From Halanaerobium sp964649895 (lineage in GTDB: Bacteria; Bacillota; Halanaerobiia; Halanaerobiales; Halanaerobiaceae), in assembly GCA_964649895.1 (NCBI GenBank), contig CAZYRX010000018.1, forward strand, positions 1 through 34,579: a stretch of 34,579 nt of DNA. Direction: 5' to 3'. The translations under genes and the position numbers were made by a program. Each line of letters begins with the position of its first letter. Position 1 is the stretch's first letter. The notes beneath the pieces are model-generated. The model saw nothing but the letters and a program-made list of their open reading frames with translations, did no database searches and was not told where the DNA came from. This document shows, piece after piece, positions 16,280-23,441 of the stretch.

Positions 16280-18079
16280 TTGACCAGTGAGCTAACTGTT
16301 TATAGAGGTGATAAAAAAACTGTTCTTAAGGCAGAAAAAGGAGAAAATTTGCTAGAACTACTGCAGGAAAACGGTTTTAATTTACCAGCTCCATGTGGGG
16401 GTGGAGCTATATGTGGCAAGTGTAAATTCAAATTGTTGGATGGTAATTTTGATATAAATCAAGCGGAAAAAGATCTTCTTGACAATAGTGAATTGAAAAA
16501 TGGGGTTAGACTTGCCTGTTGTCATAATATTAATTATAAAACAGCTATAGAACTATTTGAAATTGATGAAATGGAAATATTAACTGATGGAATAGAAGTT
16601 GAGCTTGATTTCGATCCACTCATTACTCAAAAGAAATTAAAAATAACTAAACCTACTTTAGAAGACCAGCGTGATTATTTGACGAGGATAATTGATTACA
16701 ACTCAGGCATAAAAGATATTAATAATAATCTGCTGCCTAAACTTGCTGAATTATCTAAAAAAAGGGAATTGAATGCTGTTTTAAAAAATGATATTATCAT
16801 TGATTTAAATGAAGTTGGTCAAAACAATAAAACATATGGTATTGCTGTTGATATTGGCACAACAACAATTGTTATGTATCTGATTGATCTTTCTGAAGAG
16901 AAAGAAATAAAAATACATTCATTTGAAAACCCACAGAAAAAATTTGGAGCAGATGTTGTTTCTAGAATTAATTATACTATTGAAAATAAAAATGCTTTAA
17001 TAAAAATGCAGAAAGAATTAATAAAATCATTAAATGAAGGAATAGCTGCTCTTATTGAGGGAACTAAAATTAAAAATGAAAATATTTATCATCTTTCTAT
17101 TGTTGGTAATACTGTAATGCTGCATTCTTTGTTAGGTGTTTCTGCTGAGAATATTGCAAAAGCTCCCTATGTTCCTATTTTTACTGAAGAAATAATTTTA
17201 GATGCTAGAGATTTAGAGATTGATACAAATAAAAATGCTGTCATTCAATTACTTCCATCAGTCTCAAGTTATGTAGGTGCAGATATTGTGGGTGATCTTT
17301 TAGTTATTGATTACAGCAGTAATGACTGGAGTTTGATGATAGATATCGGTACAAATGGAGAGATAGTACTTGCTAAAAATAATAAAATTTATGTCTGTTC
17401 AGCAGCTGCAGGGCCAGCTTTTGAAGGAGCTAACATTACTCATGGTGCAGCTGGAATACCAGGTGCAATATCAGTTTATAACCAAAATGGTTATCAGACA
17501 ATAGCCCATAAAAATGCTATTGGGATCTGTGGTTCTGGATTAGTAGATATCATTTCTTTTCTTTTAGAAAAAGAATATATAAATAAAAATGGTGCATTTA
17601 AAAATTTGGATCAACTCAGTTCAGCTCAGAAGAACAATATTTTGGAATATAATGGACAAAAAGCTTTTTTAGTTGCATCCAAAGAAGAATCAGCTAATGA
17701 AGAAAACATCATTTTGACTCAAAAAGATATCAGAGAATTTCAGCTTGCCAAAGGAGCCATTGCTGCAGGGATTCAAACTTTAATCAGAGAAGCAAATATT
17801 TCTTTTAGAGATGTTAAAACAGTTTATCTTGCAGGGGGTTTTGGCAGTTATATTAACTCAGATAGTGCGCGCAGATTAGGGCTTATTCCTAATTTACTTA
17901 CAGATAATATAGTTAAGATTGGTAATGGAGCTGGCTTAGGTGCAAAAATTAATCTTCTGGACAAAAAGAAAATTAACATTTCACAGAATATAATAGCTAA
18001 TGTAGAATATATTGAATTGTCTAAGCGGAAGGACTTTCAAAACTTTTTTATGGAGAATATGATTTTTGATTATAAATAA
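16280..18079 (+). CDS. RACo/RamA-type reductive activator of corrinoid proteins
   Basis: A protein of about 599 residues that reduces accidentally oxidised Co(II) corrinoid back to Co(I), using ATP and electrons from its own iron-sulphur cluster. The N-terminal ferredoxin domain carries CGGGAICGKC (C39, C45, C48) plus LACC (C80/C81) for a [2Fe-2S] cluster. The rest is the ASKHA-type ATPase fold of DUF4445: YGIAVDIGTTTIVMYLIDL, MIDIGTNGEIVL and IGICGSGLVDII. ATG 16271 directly abuts the AGGGG ribosome-binding site, so I place the start at TTG 16280 (MTSELTVYRG), nine bases away. It follows the corrinoid protein by about 80 bases and is its expected partner. Confidence 0.93.
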   Translation: MTSELTVYRGDKKTVLKAEKGENLLELLQENGFNLPAPCGGGAICGKCKFKLLDGNFDINQAEKDLLDNSELKNGVRLACCHNINYKTAIELFEIDEMEILTDGIEVELDFDPLITQKKLKITKPTLEDQRDYLTRIIDYNSGIKDINNNLLPKLAELSKKRELNAVLKNDIIIDLNEVGQNNKTYGIAVDIGTTTIVMYLIDLSEEKEIKIHSFENPQKKFGADVVSRINYTIENKNALIKMQKELIKSLNEGIAALIEGTKIKNENIYHLSIVGNTVMLHSLLGVSAENIAKAPYVPIFTEEIILDARDLEIDTNKNAVIQLLPSVSSYVGADIVGDLLVIDYSSNDWSLMIDIGTNGEIVLAKNNKIYVCSAAAGPAFEGANITHGAAGIPGAISVYNQNGYQTIAHKNAIGICGSGLVDIISFLLEKEYINKNGAFKNLDQLSSAQKNNILEYNGQKAFLVASKEESANEENIILTQKDIREFQLAKGAIAAGIQTLIREANISFRDVKTVYLAGGFGSYINSDSARRLGLIPNLLTDNIVKIGNGAGLGAKINLLDKKKINISQNIIANVEYIELSKRKDFQNFFMENMIFDYK

Positions 18080-18112
18080 TAATTAATCATGACTTATAGG
18101 AGGGGGAGGATA

Positions 18113-18802
18113 TTGAATAGCAAAATAAAGATATTAAAAAATATAGATGTTCAAGCAGATAAAGAACAACTTATTAAAAAACTATGTATTAGAGATAATA
18201 ACAAAGATGAATTTTTAGAAATGCTCAATGATGCTTTAAAAAATGCAAAACCAAAAGCCATGTTTAAACAGGTGGATATAGAAGATAGAGGAGAAGATTA
18301 TGTAACTGTAGAAGGAATAAAATTCTGCAGTAGAGTATTACGAATTAATCTTGAAGACGTATATAAAGTACATCCATATATAGTTACGGCTGGCATTGAA
18401 TTGGAAAAGTGGTCTGAAAAATTTAAAGAAGTACTCAGGAAATACTGGGCAGATTCTTTAAAAGAAGAGATTTTAAATAATGCCTTAAATGATGTATTAA
18501 TCAGGATAGATGAGTATTATAATTTAGATAAAGCTTCTGATATGAATCCAGGTTCTTTAGAAGATTGGCCCATCTCTGAACAAGAAAAATTATTTAAGCT
18601 GCTTAATAATCCAGAAGATAAAATTGGTGTAAAATTAAGTGATAGTATGCTAATGTATCCAACTAAATCGGTAACTGGAGTTCGTTTTCCTACTGAAATA
18701 CATTTTGAAAATTGTCAATTATGTAAAAGAGAGAATTGTCCAGGTCGGAGAACAGCTTATGATCCAGAATTATATGAAAAAAGATATTTAATTACTAAAT
18801 AA
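18113..18802 (+). CDS. Methionine-synthase activation-domain-like protein (corrinoid reactivation partner)
   Basis: A 229-residue stand-alone protein resembling the AdoMet-binding reactivation domain of cobalamin-dependent methionine synthase. The SDSMLMYPTKSVTGVRFPTE segment corresponds to that domain's core motif. It ends with a cysteine cluster, CQLCKRENCPGRR, which could bind a metal. Similar genes are commonly found beside corrinoid proteins and RACo. TTG 18113 is the start because GGGGGAGG lies just in front; the in-frame ATG at 18089 is upstream of that site and has none of its own. It overlaps no neighbour and is 27 bases from the next gene, in the same operon. Its exact role alongside RACo is not established. 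Confidence 0.82.
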   Translation: MNSKIKILKNIDVQADKEQLIKKLCIRDNNKDEFLEMLNDALKNAKPKAMFKQVDIEDRGEDYVTVEGIKFCSRVLRINLEDVYKVHPYIVTAGIELEKWSEKFKEVLRKYWADSLKEEILNNALNDVLIRIDEYYNLDKASDMNPGSLEDWPISEQEKLFKLLNNPEDKIGVKLSDSMLMYPTKSVTGVRFPTEIHFENCQLCKRENCPGRRTAYDPELYEKRYLITK

Positions 18803-18829
18803 CAATAAATATAGAGGAGTGTTGAATTA

Positions 18830-20179
18830 ATGAATGGTAAAGAATTAATCTATAAAGTTTTTAAAGAAGGGCAGGGGGATAAACTTCCCTGGGTTCCATT
18901 TGCTGGAGTACATGCAGGGAAACTTAAAGGTTATTCGGCAAAAGAACTTTTAGAGGATTCTGATAAATTATTTGAATCTCTTCTAGAAGTAAATAAAATT
19001 TATCAGCCTGATGGACAACCAATATTATTTGATCTTCAGGTTGAAGCAGAAGTGCTTGATTGTGAACTAATGTGGGAGGAAGATTCACCTCCAACAGTAA
19101 AAACACATCCACTTAAAGATACAGATGAAATTCCGACTAAGATTCCCCAAAAAGATGAGGGAAGAATACCAATGGCAATGGAAGTTACTCGAAGAATGAA
19201 AAAAGCAGTAGGATCTCATACAGCATTATATGGATTAATCTGTGGTCCTTTTACTCTAGCATCTCATTTAAGGGGTACAAACTTATTTATGGATATGATT
19301 ACAGACCCAGAATATGTTAAAGATTTGCTTCTTTATACAAACAAAATTGCCAAAAAAATGGCATCATATTATATAGAAAATGGAGTTGATATTGTAGCTG
19401 CTGTTGACCCAATGGTTTCTCAGATCTCTCCAGCTCATTTCAATCAGTTTTTAAAAGAACCATATACTGAATTATTTGCTGAAATAAAGGATCAGGGTAA
19501 ATTTACTTCATTTTTTGTTTGTGGTGATGCAACAGCAAATATCGAGCCAATGTGTCAAACAGAACCTGATAATATTTCAATTGATGAAAATATTCCACTA
19601 GAAAAAGCAAAAAATATTACAGATAAGTATAATGTAGTTCTCGGAGGTAATATACCATTAACAACCGTTATGTTGTTGGGGAATCAACAGGATAATATGA
19701 AGTGGGTTATTGATACTCTAGATAAAGTAAGCAAAGAAAATCTGATTGTATCTCCTGGTTGTGATATGCCATATGATGTTCCTGTAGAAAACTCAATTGC
19801 TGTTGAACAGGCTGTTCATGAGCCAGAACAGGTAAGAGAGATGGTTAAAAATTATCAGGCAGAAGAAATCAATACAGATGATATAGAACTCCCTGATTAT
19901 AGTGATTTAGATAAACCACTTGTTGAGGTATTTACTCTTGATTCTGCAACCTGTGCAGCCTGTACCTATATGAAAGCAGCAGCCATGGATGTAAAAGAGG
20001 AATACGAAAAGGATATAGACGTAGTAGAATATAAATATAACAGCAAAGAAAATATTGCTCGCATGACTAAAGTTGGAGTAAAGCAGCTGCCGAGTATTTA
20101 TATCAATGGTGAATTGAAATTTTCTTCAATTGTTCCAAATAAAGAAGAGCTAATTGAGGAGTTAGAAAAATGCATGTAA
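18830..20179 (+). CDS. URO-D-superfamily methyltransferase fused to a C-terminal thioredoxin-like domain
   Basis: 449 residues. Positions 1-345 are a URO-D barrel with LVSP-type end SPGCD. The zinc-site region reads FFVCGD, so the first ligand (His of HxC) is valine, leaving C231 and C311 as candidate ligands. Positions 364-449 form a thioredoxin/glutaredoxin-like domain: VEVFTLDSATCAAC (C375-x-x-C378), cis-proline in QLPS (P421) and FSSIVPNKEELIEEL. The fusion suggests thiol/disulphide or metal control of the methyltransferase, or delivery of electrons to the corrinoid system. It belongs to the corrinoid operon, follows GAGGAG by normal spacing and overlaps the CobW gene by 10 bases. It is a different subfamily from the URO-D proteins at 11621 and 26949. 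Confidence 0.82.
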   Translation: MNGKELIYKVFKEGQGDKLPWVPFAGVHAGKLKGYSAKELLEDSDKLFESLLEVNKIYQPDGQPILFDLQVEAEVLDCELMWEEDSPPTVKTHPLKDTDEIPTKIPQKDEGRIPMAMEVTRRMKKAVGSHTALYGLICGPFTLASHLRGTNLFMDMITDPEYVKDLLLYTNKIAKKMASYYIENGVDIVAAVDPMVSQISPAHFNQFLKEPYTELFAEIKDQGKFTSFFVCGDATANIEPMCQTEPDNISIDENIPLEKAKNITDKYNVVLGGNIPLTTVMLLGNQQDNMKWVIDTLDKVSKENLIVSPGCDMPYDVPVENSIAVEQAVHEPEQVREMVKNYQAEEINTDDIELPDYSDLDKPLVEVFTLDSATCAACTYMKAAAMDVKEEYEKDIDVVEYKYNSKENIARMTKVGVKQLPSIYINGELKFSSIVPNKEELIEELEKCM

Positions 20180-21105
20180 AAAATTATGTAAGACAAGAAT
20201 CTAAAATACCTTTGGTAATAATAACCGGGTTTTTAGGTGCTGGAAAGACTACAATGCTTAATAATCTTTTAGATCAGTTAAAGGACAAAAAGACTGGTGT
20301 AATTGTCAATGAGTTTGGTGATATCAATGTGGATGCCCAGCTTATTGACTTAGAGGAAAAGAATGGAATATCAGAAATAAATAACGGTTCGATTTTTTGC
20401 AGCTGTTTATCTGGATCTTTTGTGAAAACCATTGCAGAATATAAAGATCTTGATCTTGATTATTTATTTGTAGAAAGTTCTGGAATGTCCAGGCCCAAAA
20501 GTATTGATAGTATAATTGATAGTGTCAATGATATTACAGATTATGCATTTGATTATCGAGGTATGATTTGTATTGTAGATGCTTCTAATTTCAGCAAGAT
20601 TATTCAATCTCTTGCATCAGCTAGAGAACAGGTAGCCTATAGTGATTTAGTTATAATTAATAAAACTGATTTAGTTGATAAAGCAGAAGCAGATGAAATA
20701 GAAAGTAAAATCAATTTATTAAATCCAGGTGTAGAAATAATAAAAACAAATTATTCTAATTTTGATATAAGCAACTTGGATAATATATTTTCATCTTATA
20801 AAGCTAATATAGAGTTTGTTGATAATATCAATTCTGAAGATTTTAGTAGACCCGAGGCAATTTCATTTGAATTTGATAATGGTTTAGGAAAAGATAAATT
20901 AGATAAATTATTAGAAGAGCTTTTTGATCACTCCTATCGTGTAAAAGGTTTTGTTAGATTGAAAAATGAACAAACTTTTCTTATCAATGTAACTCAAAAC
21001 GAGATTAAAGTTAATGAGCATAAAAGAAATATTTTTGATAATTCAAAATTAGTAATATTTGCAAAAGATAAAGAAAAAGTGAACGAAATAATAAAAAGTT
21101 ATTAA
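20170..21105 (+). CDS. CobW/COG0523-family metallochaperone GTPase
   Basis: A 311-residue GTPase. The P-loop is GFLGAGKTT (20-28), followed by NEFGDINVDAQLID, ESSGMSRP and the guanine-specificity INKTD. A CobW C-terminal domain covers about 215-311. The metal-binding CxCC motif of the family is represented by IFCSCLSG, which has two cysteines instead of three. These proteins insert or deliver metals (Zn, Co) to partner proteins. Being last in the corrinoid operon and translationally coupled to the URO-D/thioredoxin fusion by a 10-base overlap, it probably serves a zinc methyltransferase or the corrinoid protein. ATG 20170 has GAGGAG eight bases upstream. No clear terminator follows. Confidence 0.88.
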   Translation: MHVKNYVRQESKIPLVIITGFLGAGKTTMLNNLLDQLKDKKTGVIVNEFGDINVDAQLIDLEEKNGISEINNGSIFCSCLSGSFVKTIAEYKDLDLDYLFVESSGMSRPKSIDSIIDSVNDITDYAFDYRGMICIVDASNFSKIIQSLASAREQVAYSDLVIINKTDLVDKAEADEIESKINLLNPGVEIIKTNYSNFDISNLDNIFSSYKANIEFVDNINSEDFSRPEAISFEFDNGLGKDKLDKLLEELFDHSYRVKGFVRLKNEQTFLINVTQNEIKVNEHKRNIFDNSKLVIFAKDKEKVNEIIKSY

Positions 21106-21163
21106 CATAAATACAAAGTAATAGCTTGTTATTATTAGATATTATAGCCTGATAGATTTTTTG

Positions 21164-21192
21164 TTGACAATGTTAAATTAGCTGTATATAAT
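21164..21192 (+). promoter_or_regulatory. Consensus sigma-A promoter for the PTS IIB gene
   Basis: TTGACA (21164-21169), 17 bases, TATAAT (21187-21192). It lies 59 bases after the CobW stop and about 90 bases before the IIB start. Confidence 0.85.
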
Positions 21193-21282
21193 AAAAATGA
21201 CAAAAAATTATAGTTTTTCAATTTAATCATAAAAACTTTAATATCAATATAGTTAAAGCAAATAACATCTTAGGAGGTAAAT

Positions 21283-21657
21283 ATGAAAAAAATTGTTGCT
21301 GTTACTTCATGTCCAACTGGAATAGCCCATACTTATATGGCAGCAGAAGCATTAGAAGAAGCTGCTGAAAAAATGGATGATATAGAAATCAAGGTAGAAA
21401 GCCAAGGTTCTGTTGGTGTAAATAATGAACTCACAGAAAAAGATATCAAAGAAGCAGATGTTGTTATAATTGCTTCTGAGGAAAAATTAGCTCTAAAAAG
21501 ATTTGAAGGGAAATATATCAAATCAGTTAATGTATCTAAGGCTATTGATAATGCTGAAACCCTGATCAAACAGGCATTGGAAGGTGCTGAAAGTGGAGAT
21601 CTCCCTAAAAAAGGTGATAGTATACTTGATAAAGTTAAGGACCGTTTTCGCAAGTAA
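21283..21657 (+). CDS. Stand-alone PTS fructose-type IIB protein
   Basis: A 124-residue cytoplasmic phosphotransferase domain of the fructose/mannitol class. VTSCPTGIAHTYMAAEAL carries the phosphorylated Cys10. GVNNELTEKDIKEADVVIIA and LKRFEGK are family segments. The C-terminal 25 residues form a charged tail beyond the usual domain of about 100 residues. ATG 21283 follows AGGAGG. It has its own promoter and terminator and no IIA or IIC neighbour, so it cannot transport by itself here. It may complement a IIC elsewhere or act as a phosphorylation-dependent regulator. Its position between the corrinoid operon and the inositol operon is unexplained. Confidence 0.9.
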   Translation: MKKIVAVTSCPTGIAHTYMAAEALEEAAEKMDDIEIKVESQGSVGVNNELTEKDIKEADVVIIASEEKLALKRFEGKYIKSVNVSKAIDNAETLIKQALEGAESGDLPKKGDSILDKVKDRFRK

Positions 21658-21682
21658 TTCTCATTTATTGAATCAATAATTA

Positions 21683-21717
21683 CAATAAAAGGGGGTAGTA
21701 ACTACCCCCTTTTATTG
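21683..21717. terminator. Perfect 17-bp hairpin terminator after PTS IIB
   Basis: CAATAAAAGGGGGTAGT (21683-21699) is mirrored exactly by ACTACCCCCTTTTATTG (21701-21717) around A21700. The flanking A and T runs let it work in both directions. Confidence 0.92.
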
Positions 21718-21743
21718 ATTTCTCAAATTTCTCAATTAATTAT

Positions 21744-21772
21744 TTGACAATTCAAAATCTATAATATATAAT
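21744..21772 (+). promoter_or_regulatory. Consensus sigma-A promoter upstream of the inositol importer operon
   Basis: TTGACA (21744-21749), 17 bases, TATAAT (21767-21772). If used, it makes a non-coding 5' leader of roughly 635 bases before the binding-protein start at 22416. A second TTGACA at 21845-21850 with a poor -10 (TATTTA) brackets the first direct repeat. Confidence 0.8.
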
Positions 21773-21853
21773 TGTTAATGTAATATAAAAATTAACCCAT
21801 AATATAAAATTTAATAATTTAATAATTCCGATCAAATATTTTTTTTGACACTA

Positions 21854-22003
21854 TTGTAAAGGTTTAATATTTAGAAAATATATTAACTATTTTTCTAAAT
21901 ACAAACTAATTAGAATCTTTGCAAAGGTTTAATATTTTTATAACCCACTTCAAATATAATAATAATATCTATTCATATAATTTTTTGTAAAGGTTTAATA
22001 TTT
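21854..22003 (+). repeat. Three direct repeats at 65/66-base intervals in the inositol-operon leader
   Basis: TTG(T/C)AAAGGTTTAATATTT occurs at 21854-21872, 21919-21937 and 21985-22003; 18 of 19 positions are identical in all three. Start-to-start distances are 65 and 66 bases. The core TGTAAAGGTTTAA differs by one base from the LacI/cre-like TGTAAACGTTTAA at 15434. The third copy is also followed by an inverted AAACCTTT (22006-22013). Probable operator array; function not shown. Confidence 0.7.
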
Positions 22004-22415
22004 AAAAACCTTTTCCAAGATCATATAAGTTTATAAGCATTTGAAGATATATTAGAAATAATTATCAAACACTTATTACTTCTCAATAATTTTATAACTT
22101 CACAACCACTAAAATTTCTATTTAATTTAAAATGAAAATACAATTTTCAAGTTTGATCATATAACTATAATAAAATTTTTGTAATTTTGATTTTTTTAAA
22201 TATATTTTGATAATTCTAAATATTGCTTATTGTAGTGTATTTAGAATATTATTTTTAGGAGGTGATATAAAAATATAATTCAGATGTAACTGAAAGTCCT
22301 TCATAATTAATATTTATTCCTGATTATTTATCTTTATCAGGTGGGCAAAGCTTTAAAGTTCTTGGTTTTATTAAAAAGACTAAAGTTTAAAAAAAACAAA
22401 AAAAGGGTGAAAAAT
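22004..22415 (+). other. Rest of the long leader: SD-like element and small hairpins, no gene
   Basis: AT-rich sequence without a supported open frame. At 22257-22266 is AGGAGGTGAT, a full-length match to the anti-SD of 16S rRNA, but the first ATG (22284) is 17 bases away and is followed at once by TAA. A TTCAG/CTGAA hairpin (22279-22293) and a CCTGAT/ATCAGG hairpin (22319-22341) follow. GCAAAGCTTTAAA (about 22344-22356) resembles the operator core. Confidence 0.5.
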
Positions 22416-23351
22416 ATGAGTAAAAAATTATTAGTATTAACAATGGCATTAATTATGACAGTTGGTCTATTTATTGGAACTGCTGCAGCAGAAGAATATA
22501 CAGTTGGTGTTTTAATTGCAGATTTCAGTGACCAATTCCAGGTTTATATGATGGATGGTATGAAACAAGCAGCCGCAGAATATGATGACATTGAATTTAT
22601 TTTCCAGGATGCTAAATATGATGCAGCAACTCAGATGAATCAGGCAGAAAATCTAATGGTTAGAGGTGCTGATGCGATTGTTTTAATGCCTGTTGATGCT
22701 TCAGCAGCTGTACCGATGACTCAGAGAATTGTTGATGAGGGTATTGGTCTGATTACTGTAAACAGAACAATTGAAAATCAGGAAATTGCAGATTCTTATG
22801 TAGGTTCTGATTCAGTTGAATCTGGTGAGATTTTAATGCAGGCAATGGCAGATAAGTTAAATGGAGAAGGTAAAATTGCTGTTCTTCAGGGCCAAATGGG
22901 CCATGAGCCTCAAATATACAGACAGCAGGGTATTGAAAACGTATTAGAAAACTATCCAGATATCGAAGTAGTAGCAACTCAAGCTGCTGACTGGTATCGT
23001 GATGAAGCTATGAACGCAACAGAGAACTGGCTTCAGGGAGATATGGAGTTAGATGCAATAGTGGCACATAATGACGAAATGGCAATTGGTGCGTTAATTG
23101 CCGCAAAAGATGCTGGTGCAGCAGATGATCTCTTAATAGCTGGTATTGATGCAACTCCTGAAGCTCTTGACTATGTAGAAAAAGGGGAACTTGCTTTTAC
23201 AGTATTCCAGGATGCTAAAGGTCAGGGAAGAGAATCCATTCACACAGCAGCTGACTTAGTTCATGGTAAAGAAGTGCCTGAACAGGTTATGATTCCATAT
23301 GAATTAGTAACTAAAGATGAAGTTGATAAATACAGAGCTAAGTATGAATAA
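22416..23351 (+). CDS. Sugar/inositol-binding protein of the RbsABC-type importer
   Basis: 311 residues with a signal peptide (MSKKLLVLTMALIMTVGL to TAAAEE) and the RbsB-type two-lobe fold: YTVGVLIADFSDQFQ, DAATQMNQAENLMVRG, DAIVLMPVDASA, AIVAHNDEMAIGALIAA and AGIDATPEALDY. An in-frame GTG at 22341 would add 25 basic residues, but AAAGGGTGA directly before ATG 22416 decides the start. It heads an operon with RbsA- and RbsC-type genes and then iolI, so inositol or an inositol derivative is the likely ligand. It is a close paralogue of the protein at 10474, and both are followed by related hairpins. Confidence 0.9.
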   Translation: MSKKLLVLTMALIMTVGLFIGTAAAEEYTVGVLIADFSDQFQVYMMDGMKQAAAEYDDIEFIFQDAKYDAATQMNQAENLMVRGADAIVLMPVDASAAVPMTQRIVDEGIGLITVNRTIENQEIADSYVGSDSVESGEILMQAMADKLNGEGKIAVLQGQMGHEPQIYRQQGIENVLENYPDIEVVATQAADWYRDEAMNATENWLQGDMELDAIVAHNDEMAIGALIAAKDAGAADDLLIAGIDATPEALDYVEKGELAFTVFQDAKGQGRESIHTAADLVHGKEVPEQVMIPYELVTKDEVDKYRAKYE

Positions 23352-23387
23352 TTTGCTTATTCTCTAAGCTTATATTAATTAACAAAG

Positions 23388-23417
23388 GGATGGATACATT
23401 AGCTAATGTATCCATCC
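23388..23417 (+). other. Perfect 30-base palindromic hairpin after the binding-protein gene
   Basis: GGATGGATACATTAG (23388-23402) is followed directly by its exact complement to 23417. No T-run follows and the ATPase gene begins 24 bases later. It is likely an RNA stabiliser or partial attenuator giving excess binding protein. It shares the GGATGG(A/G)T(A/G)CA arm with the hairpin at 11441. Confidence 0.8.
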
Positions 23418-23441
23418 TCTATAAGATAAGGGAGGTTTAAC

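Noticed and set aside
21854..22003. Three direct repeats considered as a small CRISPR array.
   Set aside because: The 19-base repeats are AT-rich and not hairpin-like, the intervals (46-47 bases) are longer than the repeats and part of a leader, and no cas genes are present.
22284..22289. ATG directly followed by TAA after a perfect SD-like sequence, as a start-stop regulatory element.
   Set aside because: The distance from the SD-like element (17 bases or more) is too long for normal initiation; a stabilising role for the SD-like element fits better.
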